Below are positions 12,715 through 25,500 of a stretch of DNA of 64,000 nucleotides, one piece after another. The position numbers were made by a program, and so were the translations under genes. The DNA is from Intoshia linei (taxonomy: Eukaryota; Orthonectida; Rhopaluridae). The stretch spans positions 1-64,000 of the forward strand of contig LWCA01000044.1 of the NCBI GenBank assembly GCA_001642005.1, given 5' to 3'. The notes under the pieces were generated by a model. The model had not been told where the DNA came from and ran no database searches. It worked only from the letters and a program-made list of their open reading frames with translations. How positions within the stretch are numbered: the stretch's first letter is position 1; every line of letters begins with the position of its first letter.

Positions 12715-14681
12715 TATAATGGTTTAAGCTGTCCCTGATTAAATTAAAATTTTATTGTAGACATTATAAAATTTTGATATACAATGTAGTAAAGATACAA
12801 TGCATATTTAATATTTTTATTTTTCGATCCGGTTTTAAACCGAGTTTAAATTTGTTCAATCGATCTTAAATCGGTTTTTTGGAAACACTAATTACTATTT
12901 TTCTAAAATTCTTTAAATAGGGTAATCCAAGCACATAGCGAGTGAAAGTCATAAATAAATTTTGCAAATTTCGCGGGCCGCAACAATAAAAAAATTTTAC
13001 GCAATTATTTCATCATTCCTCCTCTCTTAGTTTTGTGCTTTTACCCCAATTTCAAAATAATTTTTTGCTCTTCGACTGCTTATTTAGATTATAAAAATAT
13101 TTATTTTAAGTTTATTAACACACTTATTCACATTTTATTGATCATTGCCGTTATATCGATGTCGATTTTGGTTGTGGACATTTGTAAGCAAGCATTAAGT
13201 GTCTCACCATTAGATCAAGTATAAGTGAAAAAAGTAAAAATTTACGGTTTACAATAATATTATAATTATTGTTAATAATAGGTATAATAGTGTTACTCAC
13301 AGATTTATCAGAAAATTACTACGAGTATCATGATATAAATATTACGCCAATTACAAATATAATTAGTATTTTATAAAGTCATAAAATTAGTTTTATAAAA
13401 TTTAATTATCTAAAAAGTTGGAAATTAAGAATAATGAGTACAGAAAGACACAATTATTTCTAAAAAATTTAAATTTATGTCAAGTTATGTGGTAATTATG
13501 ATATTTCTGTAAACAAATGTTATCAAACGGTGCACCTGTCGCATTTTTGCGTCTCAGCAAATGTTATGTGTGTTCAGCTAAATTGAAAACGAGTATACAC
13601 CATTTCACGGACTGTCAGTTAAATAAAAATTTTTGATTTTTCTTTTAAAACAAATTTTTTTGGTAAATTTAAAAGTGTCAATTTAGGTTTAATAAAATTA
13701 AAATCAACAAATCTAGTTTGAAATTCCACATCAACGTTCAATATATACAATTTATATATAAGGTGTATATTATACATCCTAACTTATATAATTATATCAA
13801 TAGCATATCTTAACTTATATAAAAGGCTACGCGATTTTTGTTTGTGTGTGTTATGCTTTATTTACAAAACTACCCGTCTTAGAATTTTTTAAAGACCACA
13901 TTTCAAATACAGTTTTTGTCGGAACGCATATTAAAATAAATTTTAACCTCCCAATTGCACATCTTACGGGTCAAAAACCCCAGTTGTCTCTCTTTTTGAA
14001 AATCAAACGAATTGAAGAATTTAAAAAAATATATACGCTGATGCGGATTTTAAAATCATAAACGTATTTTAATCTTTAATTTAAATCGTATTTTAGTGGG
14101 TTTATTTGTTTTTAATACGGCGTTTTATTTTAAACTGTATAAACGTGGCTACTCGGATATATAGTTACATAGATTCTATTTTCTAGACAATTATTTTCAG
14201 TGTGGCCCATTACCCGAAAAAAATTCATAAATCAAATTAATAATTCATAGATTGAATCAAACTGAAATATATGTACAAACCAGTACAAAATAGTAAAAAA
14301 AATTTAAGAATGAGGCAATTAATTAATTTTTATATAAAAATATAAAAGCAAAAAAATCCAATTCGCCCTAGATAATGATTCATTACACTCACTCACACAG
14401 AGTATTGAAATTGAAATTTTTTTCTACATTGAACCTTTGTGATGAGTCATTAACTCTTAAATGAATTATCAAGTCTAAAGAGAAAAATTACGTTAAGAAA
14501 TCAAATAGATTATAACATGTATTAAACCAATTTATGGTCTTCTTTTACTTGTTAATGTTAACAAACATTTTTTCTTCTACTACGAGTCGATTTCAAAGAT
14601 AATACTGTTTGTCTAATAATTCCGATAAAGAAATCATATAAAATACATTTGCTTTATAACTTTTATTAACATAATTATAAT
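10743..14681. other. Intergenic, repeats only
   Basis: Nothing in this 3.9-kb spacer reads as a gene. It contains a CAGCGGTTACAAATGGGG hAT-like left end at 12287 without a visible partner, an (AAT)n tract at 12663-12716, and a TACAGTTTTTGTCGG patch near 13910. A hydrophobic frame at 13033-13224 lacks support. Confidence 0.55.
12663..12716. repeat. (AAT)n microsatellite
   Basis: A nearly uninterrupted TAA/AAT trinucleotide run of about 54 bp, broken once by TGG near its left end. Confidence 0.9.
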
Positions 14682-16463
14682 TTAATAATCAAATGTAGAC
14701 TTTTTAGAAGTAATAGTTTGAGGGGTATCAAAATTTAAGTCATACTGCATATTTTGAAAATTTGGAGTTCTTTGATTAAGATTAACACAATTTAGATTAA
14801 TTGGATGAGGAGCATTGGCAGAATAGGAAGAATCATAATTAACCAAATTCTGGGGGTATTCATAATCTGTATAACCATAAGATTCAGTACAAACCGGTAA
14901 GTTGTTAAAATTGTTCAGTTTGCTTGAAGGTAAAACTTGTTTAGCATTTGCTACATCTATATGATCAATGATAATTTTTTTAGAGGACGGTTCACCAATA
15001 GTATATTCACTTTCAGGTGGGATATTACAACGAATAGGCAAATTTTCGTGTGTTAATTTTTTATAATTGTGCCTATTTGTATAATTAATATTTTCAAAGT
15101 TGAGATTCTGCATTGAGTTTTCGGTGGCATTATTGAGACTTTGTAAATGTTTTTGCTTATCACTGTAGTTTACTTCTTCTTTCAGAGGTGTATTTTCGTC
15201 AAAATTAGATTGGCAAGGTGGAAATTGGTTTCTCTCATAACTGGGCAAAATTGGAGAATTGTCACTAAAATATTGTCTTGGACTATTATTTGAATCGTCT
15301 TTTTGGGACACTGATAAACACTTTTCTTGTTCTCTTCTTCGTAAACATGCTGCCCTAGGATTCATATTTCTACGTCTCACTTCTGACTCAAGACTTGTTA
15401 TAATGTTAACTGCATCTTGTAATATCATTAATTTAGTGGATACTTTTCCATTATTACCGGTATGTTGAGATACCATTTTACCCAATTCTTTAAATGCTCC
15501 ATTTATATCACGGACACGTACTCTTTCTCTTTGGTTGTTTATTTTTCGTCTAATTTTTTCTTTTTCAACTTTTGCAGTTTTACCCATAACTTGATGAGAA
15601 TTATCAATATCTACATGATTGAGTACTTTTAAATAATCTGAATTTTTAAGTTGCTCACAATTTGAATTTTCATGTTCTTTATTTGATATCAATTCCACGT
15701 TATTATTAAATTTATTGAAATTCATAATTTCAGAATCAAATTTGCACGCTTTATAAGCCACGTTAGTTTTTCTATTGTTTAAATTGTCCACATAGTTACC
15801 AGTAAAATAATTTTCAATTTTTTTCGATTTTATTGAACTGTCTTGTGGACAATTATTTTTAAAGTTTACATTTTCAGTTTCATTGTTTTCAAAAATAAAG
15901 TGTGGATTTTGTGTTGGTGTATGTTTTGTTGGATCAGAATCAGTAAATAATTTACTGCAGGTTGAATCATCTAATCCCCAATCTTTTTCTTTGTACTGGT
16001 TTGTTTTGGCAATAGCAGTTTGATATGCATTATTCATTGATGTATTTAAAGGGCTAATTAGGGGATTTGATAAATTTATCAAGTCTTTGTTAATGTCGAC
16101 TTTAGAATTGTATTTACATGCATCATGGAAATTTTGAAGTACACAGTTCTTTTGTCTGTTTTGGTCAAAATTGTCGAGTTTTATTTCGGTAGGAATAGAT
16201 GCATTAAATCCACATTCTGATATAGATGGATACGGATTTGTCTACGTTTTAATGAAATAAAACTTATAAATGTAAAGTTTACCTCAATGAGTGAGTTTAT
16301 CTGTGTCATTTCATCTGAGCCAGGAAACTTTTGTTCAAATAAATTGGAATTCATCCATGATTTGATGGTTTGGTTTTTTTCAAATTCTACAAATTAAATA
16401 AAACGAAAATACTAATTTACCTCGCAATTCTTCAGGTGTATTTGAATTTTTTTTTGGGTACAT
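14682..16463 (-). CDS. E-protein (daughterless/TCF3-4-12-like) bHLH factor
   Basis: Exons 16463-16421, 16386-16283 and 16241-14682 join in phase across introns of 34 and 41 nt, giving about 568 residues from [15 protein letters not shown]. The bHLH domain (about residues 280-340) reads [20 protein letters not shown], followed by [17 protein letters not shown]. The class I signature downstream, [19 protein letters not shown], matches the E-protein extension (RERNLNPKAACLKRREEEK in vertebrates). E-proteins dimerise with tissue-specific bHLH proteins and bind E-boxes. Oddities: about 220 Asn/Ser-rich residues follow the bHLH, whereas family members normally end soon after it. No clear AD1 LDFS-type motif is seen at the N-terminus, which is also Asn-rich. 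An additional upstream exon cannot be excluded. Confidence 0.92.
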
Positions 16464-19400
16464 GAAAAGAAAAATTTATCAACAAAATAAAACAATTAAT
16501 CACCTAAATCAAGTAAATTTACATCAGAAATAAATTAAAAATAATAAACAAGTGTCATAAATTGTTATTCGATATACATTTATTGAAAACACATTTCGTT
16601 TAGAGCAAAATTAAAAATTTTAATTACCAATTTAGCAGCATTACAAAAACAAAGAGAAATATATATGTTAAAGCAAAACTGAAAATAAAATGTACAATAA
16701 ATTCCGGTTTAGATTGCTATAAATATATTTTTCATTTGACCGCAGTAACGCATACATGTATCCAATATTTAGCAATAAAATCTCAAAAATGACAGCTGTC
16801 ACCATCTGAAATGACGAAAAGTATTGTAATTTTTTTTAAAGCAAAAATGCTTAGTGTTTTGCCACAAATAAATAAATAATATTTTAAAATTAGCCTCAAG
16901 TAGCGTAAAATGATTTTAAAAACTTTTTAATTTTGACATTTCAACAATAGATATTAAAAATGTTTCATGTAATATTGCTGTACAGTGTACATAAATGTAT
17001 AAATTGCAAGTTTTTTTTATTTTTCAAAATAAGTTAACTTGATGACTTTATTATGATAACTTTACATAGAACAAAAATAAAAAGCAGCATCTTGTTTTTC
17101 ATATTTTAAATAAATCAGAATTAATAACACCTCCTCTAAAGCAACAAAGTATTATAACTATCAACAAAATATGATAATCAATTAACAATCAATATAAAAT
17201 ACTTAATAATGTTATGTATATAAGTTTAATGCCTCAGATCTAGAAATTTTTGTGGTAAGGTCTAGTACAATTTTTTGAAATATAACTTACATTCTTTGTT
17301 TTATAAAAAATAATGTAGACCTACGATATCACGATAATTTTAGTTCATACACTAATAGCTTAAATAAAAATCACTGCCATCAAACAAAATTGAAATAAAT
17401 ACAAATTTTCACTGCTTGATTTCAAGTAGATATAGCAAAACATATTATATGTTGATATAATGATAGCATAGAAATACGAACATAATTTTTTTCTATTAAT
17501 ATTTTAGTATCAATTTTTTAAAATTAAATGATATAATAATCTGAGATCTCGCACCCTAGATGAGAGTATTCCCTCTGTGAATCCATCATGTATAATTTAA
17601 ATTAGTGATTTTTATTGGTTAATAGTGATTACAGGTTTAAGACTAAATTCAAGGCATAAAAGTGTATAATTGAAAAAATTTGTTATTTGAAATTTTAATT
17701 TGTAAAAATTTTAATGAAAAAGTTATTATAAATTATTTCTGCTGTAAATCGAAAAATCATTTTTGAAAGCTACACATTAAATGTCACCTAAAAAAAATTA
17801 TATAACTGTACTATACAACTGTACAACAATCTAACTAACTAAAAGTATTTATATTTTTCAAATAAATAATATTTTTTTCTAATAATGAAGATGTTTTTTT
17901 AGAATATACCGTTATTTATTTGATTTTGCTGGAAAATAAAAATGTTTGATTTTACTGGAGCAGGGTAGTTATTGTAATCCATATAGACCTTGGAGATCAT
18001 GGTTCACAAACTGATACCAAGTAATTATCGGAAAATTCTACAGAATGACTCTAGAGATTATTTCCTGAGAAAAAAATGCGCATGTGTCTATTTCTGAAAT
18101 TGACATTTTCACTGTCAAAAAAACATTATTATTATCATTTTAATAATTACCAGTATTGTGCAAATTTTTGCATTAAAAAATAAAATTATTGAGATTAAAA
18201 TTTTTTTAGAAATTCCAAAAATCTTTAATCTTCTAAAAATCAATATCTAAATCTGCAATATAAATTGTAGTAGTCAAACGAGGTAACTTGCCAGTTTCTA
18301 GATGTTATTGTCATTTTAAATTGACTGATTAAAAAATTCATAGGGGTATTGCCAATGGTCTACAGTATTGGTTCAGATTGGGGTTTTGGGGCAAAACTAT
18401 ATGCCTTGGAGTCCGTGAGATTGAAATATAATATAAACTGATATTAAAATTATTTTTAATTGTAATCGTATATCCTGTATTTTTTCGTTAACAAATACAA
18501 AAATATAATGTAAATGTTAATGTAAATAATAATCAAACCAAAATAACCACTTTCATTACAATCAGTAACATCAATTAAATAATTATATTTTTACGATTTA
18601 TTTGTTCAAAAAAAATTTTTTTCATAGTTTGTACCGCAACAAACATTTTATTGTGATGTAGGACGAGGCTTAAAATGTCTGAAAAAAAAACAATTTTTTT
18701 AAAAATTTTTAAGTTTGGGTAGGGGAATATGTGAGAAAATTTGTAAAAAGGGGCAATTGGGGCAAAAAAATTATTTTCGTTTAATTGTGTTTAATAGTTT
18801 CATGTCCATTATTATGGAAATATCGATTCATGAACAAGTAAAAAGTAGTGATTGTGATTTCCCGAAAAATTAAAAATCAAATTTCCCAGGAAAAATAAAA
18901 ATTATATTTTTATAGAATATATAAAATATGTAGAAGCATTTTAGAGACCTTAATTAATTTTAGAAACAAAAAGAAATTTAATAAATGGAATAACATGAAT
19001 CTAGATTGAAATTTACAAATTTAATTAGAAAAAAATTTTATTTATTTTAGATGATTTTGAAAAAGTATTTCAAAACACACATAATATTGATAGATTCGTG
19101 TTTTAAACGCGTTCTACGTTTTTTAACGAAATTAGAAGCAGTAGAGAAATTTTTTTCATTTTGTGTTGACGTAGGTTGAACGGACATAAGGGCTTCCTTT
19201 AATTTTAACAATCTTGATGATAGCGTTCCACTTTTTAACAACTCATAATATTTTTCAAAATAATAATGGAAAAAGAAGATAATCCCCTTAAGCTTTAGTA
19301 ATTTGTGGTTGGAATAAAGTTTTTAAAAAAGTACTGGAAAAAGGATATTTTTCCATTAAGGACTGATAAATTGGATTTTATATTTGTGGTTTGATAAAAT

Positions 19401-19548
19401 GGATTTTTTTCATAACATTTTGTAAAATCGGATTTTTGAAAAAAATATCGGTGTAAGACAATTTTTCCATGAGGGCTTAAAATGGTAAATTTTAAATATT
19501 ATAATATAATCATATTTTCATAGTAATAACAAACATAAATCAAATACA
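16464..19548. other. Intergenic, no gene seen
   Basis: Region upstream of the E-protein gene. A CAGTATTGGTTCAGATTGGGG patch near 18363 resembles a hAT left end, with GGGGCAATTGGGGCAAAA near 18749 possibly its interior, but I could not define ends. The short frame at 19047-19241 has no recognisable domain. 19300-19490 contains degenerate copies of the satellite-like unit described at 56100. Confidence 0.45.
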
Positions 19549-19800
19549 GGTATGTCTCAATTTTTTTCGAGAAATCCCGGGAATTTTGTCCCGGCACAAT
19601 CGCTACCAAAAAGTAAAATTTTTAACTTTAAAATATGATTAGCGACTGTAATATGGATGATTTACAGATAAGATAAAATTACGACATATTGTACAATAAT
19701 TTAAATTTTGGTCATAAATGATGTAATGATTAATTAGAGCAATTTAAAAAAAATTCGAAAAAGGAGAGGAATTGTAAAAAAAAATTGAGACCATTAATCT
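19549..19800. repeat. Inverted-end repeat related to 62265-62457
   Basis: The left end GGTATGTCTCAATTTTTTT and the inverted right end ATGGTCTCAATTTTTTTTT pair imperfectly. The interior (from TTTAACTTTAAAATATGATT at about 19620 to the right end) matches 62285-62457 in order, including ACTGTAATATGGATGATTTA-like and AAATTACGACATA-like segments. hAT-like MITE family, target duplication unclear. Confidence 0.6.
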
Positions 19801-19889
19801 ATAGTATAATATTCTTGACAGGTCCATGAAAAATGTTATAGTTAACATGTAAATAATTTAAGGAAATAAAAAAAGTGAAGATAAAACTT

Positions 19890-20165
19890 TTTTCATTTGT
19901 CAAGATATTAGTTTCTGATAGTGACATTTACGACAACGATAATTAATTTCAAACGAATTAATGTCCCAGAATATATATTTTTTTAATTTTAGGGCTGATT
20001 TTATTTTCAATAAAGGTGAAAGTGGGTTTTGTCCCTGAAAGACTCAATTCGTAAAATGACATTTGCGATACTGCATCACTTTTGAAAGCCTATATTAGCA
20101 ATTGGGTTTTTTAAATCTTGGAGTGTTAATTTTTTAAATAAACGGCAACACACACATATTACATT
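19890..20165 (+). repeat. Dispersed dimeric repeat, copy 1
   Basis: Two related halves of roughly 130 bp. The second half contains the family hallmarks: CCCTGAAAGACTCAATT, a GACATTTGCGAT-like segment, GCATCACTTTTGAAA, then TTTTTTAAATAAACGGCAAC. Seven further copies are listed (25373, 26960, 32935, 39900, 45380, 46890, 48660). No ends resembling a DNA transposon were found. Confidence 0.6.
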
Positions 20166-20213
20166 CAAGCGAATGTAATGTATATCAATTTTTTTGGTGT
20201 TCACAGGTTTTTT

Positions 20214-21199
20214 CAATGCGGTCGTATGGATCCACAGCTAAAAAGAGTTGAGAATGTCTGGTCTACAGAACAAAACATAATCTGAAAAGTTGATTCCTTG
20301 TTTACAATTAATTATCCATATTTATCAAAAAAGCCAAAACAGGAATTAACTTATTATGATCAGTTATTACAACCTCCATATAATCTGAACCACAAAAATT
20401 TCAAATGGGTCAAAAAAAATTTGGAAGCCACAAAGCCTTAAAATATCATCATAAAAAAGATTACAAATATTAAAAAAAACAACGTATGAAATACATTGGA
20501 CATAATAAATAATTATTTAAATTGACATCACTACATAAAATAAAGTTTATTATGGTATTCAAATTGGGTAAAACAGCTATTAGAAGAACTATACCCTACC
20601 TGGAAAAAGATCCACTTTATATAAATGAAAAAATTAAAATATTAATGTTCTCGTACATAACTAAAAAATCTCCGTTTTTAGCTAGCTTGGAGAAATGTTC
20701 TGGATTATAGTAAATTTTTAAATATAAATGTTAATAAAATTCAAAAACTTTTAGTGATTTCATCTACTGGAAAATCCCACAAATTATGTACCAAAACTCG
20801 CAAATTCAATTTTTATTTTTTCATGACAAATCAAAAACAGCTTATATTGAAGCATTCACAGGTGTCTTAAAATGATAAAATAATAAGAAACCTTTAGATA
20901 AAAAGTCAATAATTATGGACTGCTTCGATAAACCCAAGGATATTATACACACTAAATTTATTGAAAATTTTGCATCTCAGTTGTCCAGTATTTTTCATAT
21001 TTTTACAGGCTTTTTAGAAAAAAATTACAAAAAAATACAGAAATGTATTCTAATCCTGCAATATTTGGTTACGATTATAATAGACATTGCATTTGTGAAA
21101 TTAGTGATGCTTGGCCATGTCCACGACTTACTCCTATACCTAAAATGATGCGAGGAAAAGAAATTATGAAGAGTTATATGGAAAAGTCTGCCAAATAAA
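20214..21199 (+). pseudogene. Unidentified decayed coding region
   Basis: Coding-like fragments lie in order on the plus strand. At 20214-20440 one frame reads CGRMDPQLKRVENVW, then after an in-frame stop YDQLLQPPYNLNHKNFKWVK. At 20570-20710 IPYLEKDPLYINEKIKILMF is followed by SPFLASLEKCSG. At 21010-21199 NPAIFGYDYNRHCICEISDA leads to PKMMRGKEIMKSYMEKSAK and a stop. Stops and frame changes interrupt it, while AATAAA overlaps the last codon (21194-21199) and a TTTTTACAG acceptor-like site precedes the last piece. It may be a retroposed pseudogene or the remnant of a spliced gene. I do not recognise the family. It ends 15 bp from the stop of the convergent membrane-protein gene. Confidence 0.4.
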
Positions 21200-21213
21200 A
21201 TTTTACATGTATT

Positions 21214-22672
21214 TTACAAATTTTTCGAGTTTGATTGCGTGTTTTCCACTTCTTCGTCTATTCTTGGTGATGTAGTCAAATCATAATCTGGTGGAGGAAT
21301 AAAAAATGCGGAATTGCAGGTAGTACAAGATGTCGGAGATGTTCTTTGCAGTGCAAGGAGGTTAGTTGATTCCACTGGAAAAGATGTATTATGAGCATCA
21401 ATCGAAGAATAACAATTTTGGTTATGAACCATTTTATTTTGTTTGTGATTATTTTTGAACAATATTTTTACTTTTGGTCGTTTATCGAGCCATTTGATAA
21501 GTTGACTCGGATTACTTTGATTTGGTACAATCGGTGTATTATGTCTACTGCCAATGTAAAAATTTTGGCAAGAATTTGGGTTTTGTATAACCTGGAAAAA
21601 AGTATTCGGATTTTGTGCAACATGTTCCCTGGCTAGTGGTTTTATTATCGCCGAGTGTCGTAATTGAGGAATATGCACGTGTGTAATATTAGGATATTTC
21701 GGAAAACTAGAATTTTGTGGTAGGTAAGTTGTATTATAATTATAACTCGAATTTTCCGGGTATTGCATATTGGTGGGGTTAAAACCATTGGATGTTTTTG
21801 GATAAGATTGACGACTATTGGGTGTGCTATATGATTGTTTAAGCTTCATTAACTTTTCACTGAAATTTTTGACTATATTTTTTTTTCGACATAAAGTATT
21901 CTCTTTCGTATGATTCATATAACGGCAACAAATATACAATAATAGAAAAATGAGAAGAATAGGGCATATAATTATGCTTATAGCTGAGATTGTGTTCAAT
22001 TTCCCCCACCATAAATTGGTTTTTTTCCCATTTCTAAAATATTATTAAATATATATAACAATACAGAATTATCTTTAATTCGCCAATCCTCTACATCGCA
22101 TATTTTTTTTTTCAAAAATTTTATAATAAAATTCAATATATGGTCATTTCGTAAAATTCTCTATTATGTCAAGTCTTAAGATGGGACTCTCAAAATTGGC
22201 AAACTAGAGAGAGAATACTGCATTTCATAAATTAAATCAGTTAACCTAAAAAGATCTACCGTCATATATACTATTAAATTACAAAAACTTACAATGGTGT
22301 CGTATACTGTTGGATATCATGAAATGAATATGAGTCGTCGTGTGCATTACACCGAAACGTACCTAACGATTGCATATATCTACAACACAAATCTTGGGAA
22401 TCGTTAAATTTGCAACAACAGTATTGGTCCCTGTCTGTTGGAGCACTAGTTGTGCAAATGTGAGTAAAATTGGCATAAATACTTTTTGTACAACCGACGT
22501 TATCTTAAAAAATTTTAAAAAAAAACAAAATATTTTACCATTTTTATAACACATAAACATCTGTTGCCTCGAACAAATAGCTAAAATAAATCATAAATTT
22601 CATAAAAATAACTGATAATTTACCATTCAATGAAATTACTAAAGATAAAAACACAATGCCGCATATGTTCAT
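21214..22672 (-). CDS. Secreted-start single-pass membrane protein with Cys-rich ectodomain
   Basis: Exons 22672-22624, 22580-22539, 22503-22293 and 22033-21214 join in phase (introns 43, 35 and 259 nt) to give about 373 residues. A signal peptide (MNICGIVFLSLVISLN) is followed by a Cys-rich ectodomain with QYCCCKFNDSQDLCC and about six other cysteines. A transmembrane helix follows (ISAISIIICPILLIFLLLYI, near residues 108-127), then a basic juxtamembrane patch and an Asn/Pro/Ser-rich tail ending with IPPPDYDL, a possible WW/SH3-type ligand. Membrane topology type I is inferred. The CC-rich module and proline-rich tail recall Shisa/VOPP1-like adaptors. The YCCC cluster also recalls type II TGF-beta receptor ectodomains, but there is no kinase. 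I cannot decide, so no gene name is given. Confidence 0.75.
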
Positions 22673-25369
22673 GTTGATATTTATTTTCGCCCAAAGTGAA
22701 ATTATGGAAAATACTGACAGACCAATCTGCTGTTAAAATTAGTCGACTTTAATTCTCTACTGACATTTAATTTCATTTCATAATTGTGGTTAAATTCGTT
22801 GTATTTTCCACGTAACACAATTATGTATGTATTGGATCCTGTTAGATAGCACAGTTTTTATTATTGATTAAAAGCTATAAAGCAAACATTAAGGAATCCG
22901 GAAATGCAAACTAAATTTAATTACTGATTTTAGCGAGATAATGACATAGTGCTCCAAATTTTAATTAATTTGATATTTCTTTTATACGACGTGAATCACG
23001 TGATATAACAGAATAACATACATTTGTGATTAAAACTATGTAAATCAGTAAACAATGATCACTTTACATTGTAATACACGAAAATTCAGCTTAATTATAC
23101 TAAAGGTGTATTTTGAATGATAATGAATGTACATGCATTTATATTTAATTCCGAAATTGATAAAACAAGTGGATACATCTAAGTTTTTACATTTTATAAC
23201 ATGAACTGTTTAGAACTAACGCATATTATTTTCATATCATAGCATATGATAATAATTTGCACTTTAGGGTATAACGATAGAAAAATGTCAATCACACTAT
23301 CATATTTCATATTGCAATTTACAATTAAATAATTTAAAATCTCTAACTCATGTATATGTATCCTGAATAAATATTTAACATATTCCGTAATCAAAAATTA
23401 AGGAAAATTTATTTTTATTAATTCTTAGAGGGTTTTCTAAGATTAAATTTTAAGTTGATTTTTATGTCAATTTCGATTTATTATAATATAAATAGGTTAA
23501 TTATCATTCTAAATATAAAAATATCTTCAACAACTAGGTGAAATATTATAATGTCACTTTTTGTTTAATTTAATTTGTACATTGTATATGGGTGGGATTC
23601 CATTATTTTTTATCCATTCTTCAATATTTTTTCAAAATGTCGTTGCTATAAAGCACAACTTTCTAAAACTGTGCGATTTCTATTAGATATATGCTGAGTA
23701 AATTGTGCTCTATTTTTTCATATTTTATACCTTTGTGTTTATGTATCTTGTCTCCATATATTCAAGCTAATTCCTTCTAATTGCGTTAACGAGAATTTTA
23801 AATAATAATTACAGAATTTCTAGATGTTGATTATCCCAAACCTAGACGATCGATACATTATTATTTAAAAAATCCCAGTTTTATCCCATCATTAATATAA
23901 TTTAACAAAAAGTACCATTTCTAAAAAAACCCTAAGGGAAAAATTAACTTTTACCGATATTTTTTTGAAAAACATGATTTTACCAAATCTTAAAAATAAA
24001 ATATCTTATTCCAACCATAAAATAAAACTTCAATATTACCAACGCTTTAGGAAAATATCCTATTTTTTAATATTATTTGAAAAATCCGATTTTACGATCT
24101 TATGATCAAAAATGAAATTTTACCATCCCTCAATATTTTTATCATATTATATCATCATACATATCATCAATTATATTTTTCCTATATTTTTTTGAAAAAC
24201 ACGATTTTACTAAATCCTATGATAAAAACCCTCAATTTTTTCATCAATTTTTTATATTTCATGTTTCCATTGTTGTCCAAAAAAATAAATATTTTGAAAT
24301 GGCGATCTGTACTGTATTTAAACCGGGAACAACTCCATTATTACAATGAAAAAATGGAAATATTTTTATTTTTATTCAGCTTAACCTACAGTATTGGAAA
24401 AATTATTAGAAAGAATTTATAAATTTTAATAAATTGTTCAGCATAGTATATTTAGGACTTTAAATAAATATATAATGTAATGAAATTATCAGTGAATATC
24501 AGTTAAAAGTATAGTATATTATCAGGTTGTTTGATTTTATATAATTAATAATGAACCATTGTTATCATCAATAATCAATAGTAAAATAAAATGTTTTGCG
24601 TATCGAAAGTTTTAGTATCATAATGATGCTAGTCGTTTTAATTTAAAATTAGACGGAATTTTTGTACATCAGAAAAATTCACAGTTTATCAGGATTTTTT
24701 TTCGTTAACGAGGAATTTCGCTAAATAGAAATTATTCTGTAATATTTTCTTAAATATAATAATTAATTATGGTTTTAATATCCGTGCATATCTCATTCAT
24801 TTCATTTCAACGTCTATTTCATAATAATCATTTAATTTAGGGTATCTGAGTTAACAACAGAGAGAACATTATTATTTTTGAGTCAGGTATTTTTGCTTTT
24901 CTAAAAATATAAATTTTTCCACTTTATAATTTACTAAATATTTTTGGCTTGTATTTATCGCGTCAGCATTTTAATCCGTAAAGTGTCCGTATTTTAGAAT
25001 GTTTGTCAGTAGAAATATTGAATTACTAGTTGATATAATGAATTTTCAGTATTTTAGGTGCCAGTTGACAAGGTGTCAGTATAAATAATTAATTGTCAGT
25101 ATTTAAATTGGAAGAGCAGTAAAAAAAATAATTTTGTCAGTACTTTAAATATACTGTCAGTATTTAAATTAAAAACTGATAAATATGTTTTTGAATACTG
25201 AAAAAGTACATTTTATTACTGATATTTTAATATTTACACTGACAATTTTTATTGAAAATACTAAAAATTTTGTATTAACATGTAATTAACAGTATTAACA
25301 GTAAAATACTACCAGTATTTTAATTAAATACTGACAAATAAAATACTTCCCAATAATTTTTTACTAAAA
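22673..25369. other. Intergenic, repeat-rich
   Basis: No gene with spliceable or long frames is seen. 23870-24260 holds degenerate copies of the CCCTAAGGGAAAAA-type satellite unit. 24985-25345 has clustered GTCAGTATTT motifs, described separately. The frame at 24102-24422 is low-complexity and unsupported. Confidence 0.5.
24985..25345. repeat. Cluster of GTCAGTATTT motifs in both orientations
   Basis: GTCAGTATTT or close variants recur roughly every 25-45 bp in the left part (near 25006, 25050, 25077, 25097, 25136, 25157), then as the inverse AATACTGA/AATACTGACAA in the right part (near 25193, 25327). The layout is an inverted pair of degenerate short-unit arrays. Confidence 0.55.
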
Positions 25370-25372
25370 AAT

Positions 25373-25500
25373 GGGGGTTTTTGACATTAAAGGACTCAAT
25401 TGCTGAAAATGAAATTTGTCATAAAACATCAATGTCTAAAAACCGTATTAGAAAGGGGTATTCATAAAACTCAAAGCCTATTACTTTCTTAAATAAATGG
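25373..25500 (+). repeat. Dispersed dimeric repeat, copy 2 (one half)
   Basis: GGGGGTTTTTGACATTAAAG, then GACTCAATTGCTGAAAATGA, AAAACATCAATGTCTAAAAA and CTTAAATAAATGGTAA follow the same order as the second half of the other copies. Confidence 0.55.

Noticed and set aside
13033-13224. Hydrophobic open frame as a small membrane protein gene
   Set aside because: No homologue recognised, no splice support, and T-rich sequence commonly gives hydrophobic frames.
24102-24422. 106-codon open frame
   Set aside because: Overlaps the degenerate CCTAAGGG-type satellite region and is made of Ile/Leu/Phe runs expected from A+T-rich DNA.
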